Shown here in pieces: positions 44,746-53,269 of a DNA stretch of 64,000 nt (the first letter of the stretch is position 1; each line of letters starts with the position of its first letter). The stretch spans positions 186,001 through 250,000 of the forward strand of contig NZ_JAPEIQ010000011.1 of assembly GCF_026041215.1 (NCBI RefSeq), written 5' to 3'. Origin of the DNA: Hoyosella sp. YIM 151337. GTDB lineage: Bacteria; Actinomycetota; Actinomycetes; Mycobacteriales; Mycobacteriaceae. The translations under genes and the position numbers were made by a program. The notes beneath the pieces were generated by a model. It saw only the letters and a program-made list of their open reading frames with translations, was not told the origin of the DNA and did no database searches.

Positions 44746-46221
44746 ATGGCCATTGCGGATGAGTGTGACGCTGTTGTCGTCGGGTCGGGGCCGAACGGCC
44801 TCGCAGCAGCCGTGATCCTCGGCCGTGCGGGACTGCGCGTGAAGGTGCTCGAGGCGCAAGCCACTATTGGAGGTGGATCGCGCACTCTCGATCTCGGCAT
44901 GGTGCCGGGGATGCGGCACGATGTGTGTGCCGCGGTCCACCCGCTCGCCGTGGGGTCACCGTTTTTCGCTGAATTTGACTTGCCCGCACGGGGAGTGAAG
45001 CTGCTGCAACCGGGCGCGGCCTATGCGCAGCCACTCGAGGGACGGCCCGCGGCAGTTGCCTACCGCAGCCTCGACCGGACCGCTCGCGAGCTTGAGTCCG
45101 ACGGTGCGGCGTGGCGGTCCTTCTTCGCCCCGCTCGTTGAGAACCACGATGCGGTCGTGGCGGCCGCGCTTGGTGATAAGCGCAGTATTCCCCGCGACGT
45201 CCTGAGTCTGGCGGGCATCCGGTTCGGGCTGCGCGTAGCGGAGCAAGGCGGACCAGCGTGGAACCGCCGATTCTCAGGGGAGGCGGCCCCTGCCCTTCTC
45301 ACTGGGGTGGCTGCCCACACCATCACGCCGATGCCGTCGCTCGCCTCGGCAGGCACCGCAGTCCTGCTAGGAACCCTCGCGCACAGCGCGGGATGGCCAA
45401 TACCTGAAGGTGGCAGTCAAGCGATCGTCGACGCGTTGGTCGCCGATCTCGCCCGCCACGGGGGCACGATCGTTACCGACTGTCCCATCACCTCGGCTGA
45501 CCAGCTCCCGAAGGCGAACACGTACCTTTTCGACACCACGCCTGCCGCGATCGGGCGGATCTACGGGCGCCAGTTGCCCCTCCGGTACCGGCGCCTCGCA
45601 CGTCACTTCCGCTTCGGTAATGCCGCGTCGAAAGTTGAGTTCGTGCTCTCCGCTCCGGTGCCGTGGGCAGACCCGCGCGTGAGCGCCGCCGGGACGGTCC
45701 ACGTCGGCGGCACGCGGGAAGAAATGGCGCTCGCGGAACACGCTATTGCGGAAGGCCACCACGCGAAACGCCCCATGACGCTGCTTTGTCAGCCCGCAAC
45801 GATCGACCCGACACGCGTCGGCCCAGGGGGTGAACTCCCGTTGTGGACCTACGCGCACGTTCCGTCCGGCTCAACCGTCGATGTCACCGACGCGATCACG
45901 GCACAGATCGAACGGTTCGCACCGGGCTTCCGGGACGTGATCGTCACGTCGAAATGCACGACCGCTGCAGAAATGTCGCGGCACAACGAGAATTATGTTG
46001 GCGGCGATATCGCGGCCGGAGCGGTCAGCATGTACCGGATGGTGGCCCGGCCTGCGCTCAGTATGAACCCGTACCGCGTGCCGATTCCGGGTGTGTACCT
46101 GTGCTCGGCATCGACGCCTCCTGGCCCTGGTGTTCACGGCATGTGCGGCTATTTTGCAGCGAAGCGCGTTCTCCGTGAGCGATTTGGGATTCGGCAACTA
46201 CCGAAACTCGCGCCAACGTGA
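44746..46221 (+). CDS. FAD-dependent oxidoreductase, phytoene desaturase-like
   Basis: 491 residues. The N-terminal Rossmann motif is VVVGSGPNGLAAAVILGRAG, with an acidic end to strand 2 at VLEA. The FAD-contacting C-terminal motif is VYLCSASTPPGPGVHGMCGY. This is the amine oxidase/phytoene desaturase-like superfamily, which includes many uncharacterised actinobacterial proteins. Substrate unknown; no carotenoid gene is visible nearby. It is convergent with the menaquinone genes on the minus strand, with only 11 bp between stops. Confidence 0.87.
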   Translation: MAIADECDAVVVGSGPNGLAAAVILGRAGLRVKVLEAQATIGGGSRTLDLGMVPGMRHDVCAAVHPLAVGSPFFAEFDLPARGVKLLQPGAAYAQPLEGRPAAVAYRSLDRTARELESDGAAWRSFFAPLVENHDAVVAAALGDKRSIPRDVLSLAGIRFGLRVAEQGGPAWNRRFSGEAAPALLTGVAAHTITPMPSLASAGTAVLLGTLAHSAGWPIPEGGSQAIVDALVADLARHGGTIVTDCPITSADQLPKANTYLFDTTPAAIGRIYGRQLPLRYRRLARHFRFGNAASKVEFVLSAPVPWADPRVSAAGTVHVGGTREEMALAEHAIAEGHHAKRPMTLLCQPATIDPTRVGPGGELPLWTYAHVPSGSTVDVTDAITAQIERFAPGFRDVIVTSKCTTAAEMSRHNENYVGGDIAAGAVSMYRMVARPALSMNPYRVPIPGVYLCSASTPPGPGVHGMCGYFAAKRVLRERFGIRQLPKLAPT

Positions 46222-46232
46222 CGTGAAGCCGC

Positions 46233-46595
46233 TCAACTCTCTGCGGGCAGGATCCGCATCCCGGCGACCGCATTGACCACCACGGTCGTCACGAGGAAGG
46301 CAATCGACCACGCTGGTGAGAGGGTCAGCCACAACGCGTATGCGGCAGTACCGAAGACGAGGACCTTCACCAGCAGCCGCGCCGGTGGGTGATCGAAATA
46401 GGGGCGCTCCGCAGCGAAGAGGAACCACGCGGTCCCGGCGACAGCAACAGCGGCGAGCGTGAGGCCCGCGGCACCTGGGTAGCCTGCCAGGTCTGCGCCG
46501 AAGGACCAGGCCAGTGCGCCAATCGCGACGAGCGCAACTAGTTCGAGAAGAAGCAGCACGGCGAGAAGCGCGCCGACAGCAGCGGTGAGCAGCAT
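46233..46595 (-). CDS. YrdB/DUF2568 family membrane protein
   Basis: 120 residues with four membrane helices, opening LLTAAVGALLAVLLLLELVA. The LLLELVALVAIGALAWSFG start, AAERPYFDHPPARLLVKVLV centre and LVFGTAAYALWL end resemble the DUF2568 (YrdB) family. No function is known. It begins 11 bp after menA on the same strand, so it is probably the last gene of a menE-menA transcript and could be linked to membrane lipid or quinone state. Confidence 0.68.
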   Translation of the reverse strand: MLLTAAVGALLAVLLLLELVALVAIGALAWSFGADLAGYPGAAGLTLAAVAVAGTAWFLFAAERPYFDHPPARLLVKVLVFGTAAYALWLTLSPAWSIAFLVTTVVVNAVAGMRILPAES

Positions 46596-46606
46596 AGTCC
46601 GTTCCT

Positions 46607-47476
46607 TCAGGTGAGGTTCAGGCCGACTGCGGCGAGAATGGACCAGGCCAGCATGGCCAGGCCCGTATCTCGGAGGACAGGGATGAGGGCAAGCCCCGAC
46701 TTCCCCGTGCGTACGGGCATGTGGGCCCGAACCGCTATGGGTGCCGTGACGAGCGCGAGCAGGGCCCCGGCCCCGTCGAATGCCAGGGCCAGCGTGAGTG
46801 CGTATGGCACGGCCAGCAACGCTAAATGCAGCGTGCGTGTGCGTGTATCACCAAGCCGAACAGCGAGGGTGATCTTGCCGGAATCTGCATCGCTTTCTCT
46901 GTCGCGCAGGTTGTTAGCCACAAGCACCGCGCTCGAGAAACAGCCGACACTGATCGCCAGGAGCAAGCCGGCCCACGTCACCGTGTCCGCTTGCACGAAC
47001 TGCGTGCCGAGCACCGCGACCAGACCGAAGAACACGAAAACCGCGACCTCGCCGAAACCCAGGTACCCGTAGGGCTTACGGCCGCCCGTGTAGTACCACG
47101 CGCCGGCGACACACGCCGCGCCGACAAGGAGTAGCCACCACGCGGACGTGAGCGCCAAAACCACACCCGCCGCGCCCGCGACTGCGAAAGCGGCAAACGC
47201 TGCGTTTTTGACCGCCGCGGGCGTAGCTGCCCCGGAGCCTACGAGCCGCATCGGGCCGACACGTTCATCATCAGTACCGCGGACACCGTCCGAGTAATCG
47301 TTGGCGTAGTTCACCGCGACGATCAGCGCGAGCGACACCACGAGGGCGAGGAGGGCCTTCCACCACACGAACGAACCAATCGCGGCGGCAGCCCCGGTGC
47401 CTGCAATAACGGGAGCTACCGCGTTCGGCAGTGTGCGCGGGCGCGCCCCCTCGATCCACTCTGCTGTCGTCGCCAT
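46607..47476 (-). CDS. menA: 1,4-dihydroxy-2-naphthoate polyprenyltransferase
   Basis: 289 residues with about eight or nine membrane helices. MenA joins the naphthoate head group to a polyprenyl diphosphate. The two metal-binding Asp motifs of UbiA-type transferases are visible as [14 protein letters not shown] (about 57-70) and [14 protein letters not shown] (about 188-201). It lies 12 bp after menE on the same strand. The polyprenyl substrate is probably made by the synthase gene at the right end of the window. Confidence 0.95.
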   Translation of the reverse strand: MATTAEWIEGARPRTLPNAVAPVIAGTGAAAAIGSFVWWKALLALVVSLALIVAVNYANDYSDGVRGTDDERVGPMRLVGSGAATPAAVKNAAFAAFAVAGAAGVVLALTSAWWLLLVGAACVAGAWYYTGGRKPYGYLGFGEVAVFVFFGLVAVLGTQFVQADTVTWAGLLLAISVGCFSSAVLVANNLRDRESDADSGKITLAVRLGDTRTRTLHLALLAVPYALTLALAFDGAGALLALVTAPIAVRAHMPVRTGKSGLALIPVLRDTGLAMLAWSILAAVGLNLT

Positions 47477-47488
47477 GCGCTCATCTTC

Positions 47489-48637
47489 TCAGTTCCCCAG
47501 CGACATACGCAGCGCGGCACGGTCCACTTTTCCGGAAGGCAGCAGTGGCAGCGCGTCGACGATGAACAATTCTCGTGGCGCAGCTGCGCGCCCAAGCTGG
47601 TCAGCGACGGTTTCACGCACATCGGCAAGGGAGAGCGAACCCGGTTCGGCTGTGACGAGTGCCGCAGCGACACGCTCACCGAGCCGGGCATCGGGCAGTC
47701 CGAAGACGGCACATTCGCGCACGCCCGGAAGGGCAGCGAGAACAGCCTCCACGACTTGCGGCACGACTGTGAGCCCGCCGCTCGAGATCGCTTCGTCGAG
47801 GCGGCCGCGCACAGTCAGGACACCGTCGGCAACCGATCCGGCGTCGTCCGTGCGGAACCAGCCAGCTTCCGCGAAGGCGGGGTGATCCGGGAAATTCCGG
47901 TAACCGCTCGCGAGCATGGGTCCCCCCAGGATCACCCGGCCATCGTCGATGCGGACGCGTGCCCCGTCCAGCGGTACGCCGTCGTAGACGCAGCCCCCGC
48001 ACGTCTCGCTCATCCCGTACGTTCTGGTGATCCGCACCCCAAGTGAATTGGCCCGCTCACGCACGGCTTCGGGCAAAGCCGCACCGCCAATGAGTACTGC
48101 ACGGTAGGCGAGCAGCGCCTCGGCGCTGGCCTCGTTCTCGAGCGTCTTGCCGAGTTGACCAGGAACCAGCGACGTGTAGAGGGGCGCATCGGCGCGCGCC
48201 GCATGTGCGGTCACTGCGGCGAAAACTTGTGGTTCGAAACCAGCGGTTACGTCGATGACCGCGGGCGTTGTGCCCGCAACCAGGCTGCGCAGCAGCACTT
48301 GCAAGCCGGCAATGTGATGGGCGGGCAGCGCGAGCACCCACTTTCCCGGGCCGCCGATTCGCTGGTACGTCGCCGCGATGCTCGCGTGCAGGGCTGCTGC
48401 CGAGAGCATCGCACCTTTCGGCACACCCGTCGTCCCAGAGGTCGCGACGACGAGGCTGGCGGTCGGGTGGATAGCCTCGCCGGGCCGCAGTGTGTCCGTG
48501 AGCCGCTGCGCCTCGTGGCGGTCGTGGGCGGGAACGGGCAGCCAGGACGCTTCACCGTTCAGCGCTTTCTCGAGCTGCGGCAAAACTTCAAGAACCGCCT
48601 TTCCTGCTGGTACTGGCAGTGGGGCGAGGACAGTCAC
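47489..48637 (-). CDS. menE: 2-succinylbenzoate--CoA ligase
   Basis: 382 residues from the GTG at 48637; the frame is open further upstream, but no start codon there gives a typical MenE N-terminus. The AMP-binding motif is TSGTTGVPKGA, followed by RTYGMSETCGGCVYDGVPLD, a highly MenE-specific stretch, then GWFRTDDAGS and the C-terminal LLPSGKVDRAAL with the catalytic Lys. Like mycobacterial MenE it is shorter than the E. coli enzyme. It makes the CoA ester used by MenB. Confidence 0.93.
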   Translation of the reverse strand: MTVLAPLPVPAGKAVLEVLPQLEKALNGEASWLPVPAHDRHEAQRLTDTLRPGEAIHPTASLVVATSGTTGVPKGAMLSAAALHASIAATYQRIGGPGKWVLALPAHHIAGLQVLLRSLVAGTTPAVIDVTAGFEPQVFAAVTAHAARADAPLYTSLVPGQLGKTLENEASAEALLAYRAVLIGGAALPEAVRERANSLGVRITRTYGMSETCGGCVYDGVPLDGARVRIDDGRVILGGPMLASGYRNFPDHPAFAEAGWFRTDDAGSVADGVLTVRGRLDEAISSGGLTVVPQVVEAVLAALPGVRECAVFGLPDARLGERVAAALVTAEPGSLSLADVRETVADQLGRAAAPRELFIVDALPLLPSGKVDRAALRMSLGN

Positions 48638-48682
48638 GTCAACGATGCTCCCATGCCGCCGGGAAATCGATACAGTGGCGGC

Positions 48683-50020
48683 GTGGACGAGACCGTTGCG
48701 GCAGCACTCAGCGCGCTGGATGCCGAGGATCCGGCCGTCGCTGCTGACGCTGTTCACGCCTGGGAAAAACTCTGCGAAATCTCCCCGCCGGAGGGCCCCA
48801 CGCAGGCGAGCGTTCAGCACCTGTGCTGGGCGGCGCTGCGCGACGAGCATGAGGATGATCCGGATCGCGCTTGGGCCCAATGTTGCGCGCTGGCGGAACT
48901 GCTCCGGCGCCTTGGCCGCGCGCGCTACGCGGCGATCGCGCGCAGTGAAACCACCCGCCGTCTGATCTTCACCACGGACCCGGACGAATGGTCTGAGGCG
49001 TATCGCACGTCGCTCGAAGCGTCCGGCGTGGAGCCACCAGATACCGATGAAGTGACGTGGCAGCACATGTGCACGTCGGACGAGCTCGCAATCGTTGAAC
49101 AGATCGCCTCCACGCTGGAGGTTGCCGCGGTGGCGGGGGAGTTCGGCACCGGGGAGCGCAAGAGTGAGACTGCTGCCCGCCGCGCACAGCTGACGCACGC
49201 GGTGCTGACGACGGAGCGGAAGGGGCAGTCGCTCCTTGAGGCCGTCCTCGACTGCCGCATTGACCTGTGGTCAAGCCTGTCGGAAACACGTGCGGCGATG
49301 TATGAGGGGCTGCTAGACGGACTGCACTCCGCCGCGGTGGTGCCGCATCGGGTTGCGCGGCGGGTACACCGATTTCTCGCGCAGCTCGGCGACGGCACCG
49401 TCGTCCTTCCGGATGGCGCGCTGCCCAGGGAGTTCAACCAGGTAATCGAGGACTCGGAACCGGACACGCCAGTTGGCGAACCATGGTGGAGCGAGCCGCA
49501 CACCTCCACTGGCGAGCAAGTCATCGAGCTGTGGAAGCTGTTACAGCGCATGCGGATTGTGCGGCGGGTGCGGGGCCGGCTGGTGCCTGCCGCGCGGGTC
49601 AGGGATGCGGGCGCCGACGAAGCACTGCGCATTCTTCTGCGCGATTGGCTGGGCTCTGGGTACACGGCGGAGACGATCGCCGCGGAGGCGCTCCTCGCAG
49701 TCATTGCCCGCGGGCAAGGGATGACGTTCGATCCGGCTGGACCGGTGACACACGACGACGACGTCGACCCGACGATTCTCGCCGCGACCATACTCGCTGA
49801 TGAAGGATGGACTACCGACGGCGATGACATCGAACCGTACTCGGTCGCGCCGCTCGTCGAGCGGGCGATCGGTGACTTGCGGGTTCTCGGTGTCGTCACC
49901 AAACCGGGGCTCGCTCCCGGCGCGCTCACTGATGATGTTGTGACCTTCTCACTCGGCGTACTCAGGCAGCGGCTGCTGCACGCGCGATTCCCGATTCACA
50001 CGCGTTTTCGCCAGTGGTGA
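48683..50020 (+). CDS. Conserved-looking protein of unknown function next to menE
   Basis: 445 residues from a GTG at 48683, or 455 from an ATG at 48653; the frame extends further into menE antisense but is not used. The protein is soluble, mostly helical and acidic, with several Trp residues (WEKLCEIS, WSEAYRTSLE, VGEPWWSEPH) and a possible winged-helix-like region (VIELWKLLQRMRIVRRVRGR). No signal peptide or membrane helix is seen and I recognise no family. It is divergent from menE with fewer than 50 bp between starts and convergent with the DUF2993 gene. Confidence 0.6.
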   Translation: MDETVAAALSALDAEDPAVAADAVHAWEKLCEISPPEGPTQASVQHLCWAALRDEHEDDPDRAWAQCCALAELLRRLGRARYAAIARSETTRRLIFTTDPDEWSEAYRTSLEASGVEPPDTDEVTWQHMCTSDELAIVEQIASTLEVAAVAGEFGTGERKSETAARRAQLTHAVLTTERKGQSLLEAVLDCRIDLWSSLSETRAAMYEGLLDGLHSAAVVPHRVARRVHRFLAQLGDGTVVLPDGALPREFNQVIEDSEPDTPVGEPWWSEPHTSTGEQVIELWKLLQRMRIVRRVRGRLVPAARVRDAGADEALRILLRDWLGSGYTAETIAAEALLAVIARGQGMTFDPAGPVTHDDDVDPTILAATILADEGWTTDGDDIEPYSVAPLVERAIGDLRVLGVVTKPGLAPGALTDDVVTFSLGVLRQRLLHARFPIHTRFRQW

Positions 50021-50030
50021 CTCTTCTGGG

Positions 50031-50816
50031 TCAGGTGAATTGCTCGATGAGCCGCAGCAGCATCGTCAGCATGTCCGCGAGCGGCATACTCGAAATACGT
50101 TCCCGGACGCGGTCCGTCACCCCGTGCAAGATGAGTTCTTCCGGGCCAGTTTCGATACCAGTCAACTGCAACCCGTGGGGCAAGTCAGGCACGGTGATGA
50201 CAAAAGGTTTCATCCGGTGCGCCACGGGGAGGCTGCGTTGCCAGATCTGCACGCCCGTGGGATCGAGGTAGATCACCGAGTCGCCCGCACTGGCCCGCAA
50301 CTCGATGTGTCCGAGCATCGGTGCCCGCGCCCAGCTGGCGCGAATCTTTCCGTCCTTCGTGATGTCTACGTGGACATCGGGCGCGACCTGTTTAACCCAG
50401 TGCCGCACCTCGGTGCTCGTGACGGTGATGCGCACGGTGACCAAGCCGACCACCAGGTACGGCGCGGGCAGTGACCGAAGACGAGTGTCGGTGAGCGTGA
50501 CTTCCACACGCTGCAACGTTGTTCGTTCCCACCGCACATGGTTCGCTACGAACTTGATGGTGGCGATCTGCCCGGTGGCGAGCCCGAGAGTGCGGAAGTC
50601 ACTGTTGATTTCCACGGGTGTCAGTGACACGTCAGTGTCGCCGGTGCGTATGGTGATGCGCCGTCCCAGCAGCCGTTCGGACGCGACGCGCAGAATGAGC
50701 TGCACCAAACCCGCGGGGCTTGTCGGAACGGCTGGGCGCAGCGACTTACCCAGTGCCAGCAGCCGGTCGACCTCCCGCCAGGGAAGCCACTCACCGAACA
50801 GCCGCTGGTTACTCAC
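50031..50816 (-). CDS. LmeA-like (DUF2993) phospholipid-binding protein
   Basis: 261 residues. The sequence follows the DUF2993 pattern: ASERLLGRRITIRTGDTDVS, then INSDFRTLGLATGQIATIKF and HWVKQVAPDVHVDI. Mycobacterial LmeA is a periplasmic phospholipid-binding protein needed for lipomannan elongation. This one lacks an obvious signal peptide at the ATG used, so location is uncertain and it may act in the cytoplasm or start elsewhere. It starts 3 bp after the glyoxalase gene, in a menB-VOC-DUF2993 run. Confidence 0.75.
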   Translation of the reverse strand: MSNQRLFGEWLPWREVDRLLALGKSLRPAVPTSPAGLVQLILRVASERLLGRRITIRTGDTDVSLTPVEINSDFRTLGLATGQIATIKFVANHVRWERTTLQRVEVTLTDTRLRSLPAPYLVVGLVTVRITVTSTEVRHWVKQVAPDVHVDITKDGKIRASWARAPMLGHIELRASAGDSVIYLDPTGVQIWQRSLPVAHRMKPFVITVPDLPHGLQLTGIETGPEELILHGVTDRVRERISSMPLADMLTMLLRLIEQFT

Positions 50817-50819
50817 CGA

Positions 50820-51212
50820 CTAAGTATGCGCGGGCCGGACATCGCGGCGCAGCGGGTGGTCTGGAGGGATCTCCACGAAGACAATCGGTATGCCGTCCGG
50901 GTCTTCCACCCACATTTCTACGAGGCCCCACGGCTCCTTGCGTGGTTCGCGCACAATCTCAACGCCCTGCGCACGCAGTTCTTGCTCAGCGGCCGTGACC
51001 TCGCGCACCTGGAGCCACAGGGCTCCGGTGAAACTCTTGTGTGGCGAGGTTGTGCCGTGGGCTGCGATTTCGATCAACCCTTGCCCGGCCCACAGGACGG
51101 TTCCGCCGGGATACTCCCGGTAGATAGGAAGGGTGAGCGCATCCCGGTAAAACCGCACCGTGGTGTCATAGTCCGTCGGCCGGAGGATCGTCCGGCTGCT
51201 GATCACCTGCAT
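50820..51212 (-). CDS. VOC/glyoxalase-like dioxygenase-superfamily protein
   Basis: 130 residues, one vicinal-oxygen-chelate fold. The paired beta-alpha-beta-beta-beta units are marked by SSRTILRPTDYDTTVRFYRD and WVEDPDGIPIVFVEIP, with a Glu in the last strand as a possible metal ligand. No specific reaction can be named. Position between menB and the DUF2993 gene matches Rv0546c. It lies 18 bp after menB. Confidence 0.85.
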   Translation of the reverse strand: MQVISSRTILRPTDYDTTVRFYRDALTLPIYREYPGGTVLWAGQGLIEIAAHGTTSPHKSFTGALWLQVREVTAAEQELRAQGVEIVREPRKEPWGLVEMWVEDPDGIPIVFVEIPPDHPLRRDVRPAHT

Positions 51213-51230
51213 CGCCGCTCGCTTCCGCTG

Positions 51231-52160
51231 CTAGTAGTACCAGGGATAACCCGACCAGTCAGGTTTGCGCTTCTCGAGGAACGAGTCACGCCCCTCCACG
51301 GCCTCGTCAGTCATGTATGCGAGGCGTGTGGTTTCGCCCGCGAAGATCTGCTGACCCACCAGGCCGTCGTCGATGGCGTTGAAGGCGTATTTCAGCATCC
51401 GTATGGCTTGCGGTGATTTACCGAGAATCTCCTCGCCCCATTCGATGGCGGTGTTCTCAAGGTCGGCGTGGTCGACGACCGCGTTGACGGCACCCATGTG
51501 GTGCATCTCCTCCGCGGTGTAGGGACGGCCGAGAAAGAAGATTTCGCGCGCGAACTTCTGGCCGACCTGCCGGGCCAGGTACGCGGAGCCATAGCCAGCA
51601 TCGAAGCTGCCAACGTCAGCATCAGTCTGTTTGAAGCGGGCGTGCTCGCGGCTGGCGAGGGTGAGGTCGCAGACGGCGTGCAGGCTGTGCCCACCGCCCG
51701 CGGCCCAGCCGTTCACCAGGCAAATGACCACCTTCGGCATGAACCGGATGAGCCGTTGCACTTCGAGAATGTGCAAGCGGCCCGCGCGCGCCGGGTCGAC
51801 AGTGTCGGCGGTATCGCCGGACGCGTACTGATATCCGCTGCGTCCGCGAATACGCTGGTCACCGCCAGAGCAGAAGGCCCAGCCGCCATCTTTGGGGCTT
51901 GGTCCGTTGCCGGTAAGAAGGACTACGCCCGCATCGGATGTCATGCGGGCATGTTCGAGCGTCCGGTACAACTCATCGACCGTGTGCGGGCGGAATGCGT
52001 TACGAACCTCAGGGCGGTCGAAAGCGATCCGCAGAATGCCGTTCCTGCGCCCGTCTTTGACATGCCGGTGGTAGGTGATGTCGGTGAGGTCCTCGAAGCC
52101 GGGGACCGGTTCCCAGAGTTCAGGATTGAAAGGGGCGGGGGAGACGGCGTCGGAAGTCAC
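51231..52160 (-). CDS. menB: 1,4-dihydroxy-2-naphthoyl-CoA synthase
   Basis: 309 residues, full length with the N-terminal extension of mycobacterial MenB. It is a crotonase-fold enzyme that closes the naphthoate ring. The oxyanion-hole pieces are FCSGGDQRIRGRSGYQY and NGWAAGGGHSLHAVCDLTLA. Catalytic Asp is in TDADVGSFDAGYGSAYLAR, and the C-terminal KRKPDWSGYPWYY is a MenB signature. It heads a three-gene minus-strand run. Confidence 0.96.
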   Translation of the reverse strand: MTSDAVSPAPFNPELWEPVPGFEDLTDITYHRHVKDGRRNGILRIAFDRPEVRNAFRPHTVDELYRTLEHARMTSDAGVVLLTGNGPSPKDGGWAFCSGGDQRIRGRSGYQYASGDTADTVDPARAGRLHILEVQRLIRFMPKVVICLVNGWAAGGGHSLHAVCDLTLASREHARFKQTDADVGSFDAGYGSAYLARQVGQKFAREIFFLGRPYTAEEMHHMGAVNAVVDHADLENTAIEWGEEILGKSPQAIRMLKYAFNAIDDGLVGQQIFAGETTRLAYMTDEAVEGRDSFLEKRKPDWSGYPWYY

Positions 52161-52305
52161 GACCTGAGCATATCCACGCCCCAGCCCCGGTGCGATCGCC
52201 GGCCGAAATGCGCGATTCTGCAGACAGGGTGTTACTTACCTGCCTAGTCTGTGGGCACGATGCCAAGATCACACCTGGTGTTCCTGCCTTCCGTCGGAGG
52301 TATAG

Positions 52306-53205
52306 ATGACGCTTCTGATCCGCGCTAGTTCACTCGCATTCACGACTGTCCTCGGGGCCAGCGCTGTTGTGCTGGGGGCCAGCGGCGCCGCAGCCGCCGC
52401 GACGCCAGAATGTTCGTCCGGCATTTGCACCGTGACATTCGATTCCGCTGGCACCGAAGATTTCGAGGTGCCGGACGGGGTCACCGTCATCAATGTCACG
52501 GCGGTTGGCGCTCGTGGCGGCCAGGGTGGTGGCACAGCGGGTGGTATCGGCGGTGACCCGGGCCGAGGCGCACTCGTCAACGGCATCATCGGTGTGACTG
52601 AAGGCGAAGTGCTCACCGTCACCGTGGGTGCGGTTGGCGCGAGCGGAAACGCCGATCGCGCGGGCGGTGCCGGCATTGGAAGTGGCGGCGATGGCGGTTC
52701 GCTCCGCGGCGGCGGCGGCGGTGGCGCTTCCGGAGTGATCCAGAGCGGCCTGCGCGTCGTCGTCGCCGGTGGCGGCGGCGGTGGTGGCGGCTTGACCTCG
52801 CTCGGTCCGCCCGGGGCTGGCGGTGACGGCGGTCAAGATGGAGCTCCATCTGGCACAGCGTCCGAAGGTGGCGGTGGGGCAACCGGTACCGTTCCTGGTA
52901 CGGGCGGAGCGGGCAATAACGGCAGCGGAGCTGCGGGCGAGTCGAACGGAACCGGCGGCACCGGGGCAAACGCTCAGGCCGGCGCTGCAAACGGTGGCGG
53001 CGGTGGCGGCGGTGGTCTCGTCGGCGGGGGCGGCGGCGGGTCCGCCACGTTCGCGGCAGGTGCCGGTGGCGGCGGCGGATCGTCGACCGGCCCAGCGGTG
53101 CCAGCGGACGAACCAGCCCGGGTGACACTGACGTACGTGGATCCAGACTTCGTCCCGATCACTCCTGGGCCAGACTTCGGCTCCATCGTTGACATGTTCT
53201 CGTGA
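52306..53205 (+). CDS. Secreted glycine-rich protein
   Basis: 299 residues from an ATG with CGGAGG seven bases upstream. A signal peptide is followed by a compact opening domain with two cysteines (CSSGICTVTF) and a beta strand PDGVTVINVTAVGARGGQGG. The middle is almost wholly Gly/Ala/Ser repeats ([26 protein letters not shown]). A final strand (PARVTLTYV) closes the repeat. The opening GVTVxVxAxGGxGG and closing VTLTY pattern is that of glycine-rich surface proteins of the Gly_rich type; it is not a PE_PGRS protein, as no PE domain is present. Function unknown. Confidence 0.75.
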   Translation: MTLLIRASSLAFTTVLGASAVVLGASGAAAAATPECSSGICTVTFDSAGTEDFEVPDGVTVINVTAVGARGGQGGGTAGGIGGDPGRGALVNGIIGVTEGEVLTVTVGAVGASGNADRAGGAGIGSGGDGGSLRGGGGGGASGVIQSGLRVVVAGGGGGGGGLTSLGPPGAGGDGGQDGAPSGTASEGGGGATGTVPGTGGAGNNGSGAAGESNGTGGTGANAQAGAANGGGGGGGGLVGGGGGGSATFAAGAGGGGGSSTGPAVPADEPARVTLTYVDPDFVPITPGPDFGSIVDMFS

Positions 53206-53269
53206 CACTGGCCTGATGTCCGGAGGGAAGTACAGCTAGCCGCGGGGCAGCAGGCGTACTGTCGGGTGC

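Noticed and set aside
48155-48682. Upstream extension of the unknown gene next to menE
   Set aside because: It would lie antisense inside menE; GTG 48683 or ATG 48653 are reasonable starts.
52306-53205. PE_PGRS protein
   Set aside because: There is a standard signal peptide and no PE domain; the repeat is poly-Gly/Ala without the GGAGG-type PGRS periodicity.
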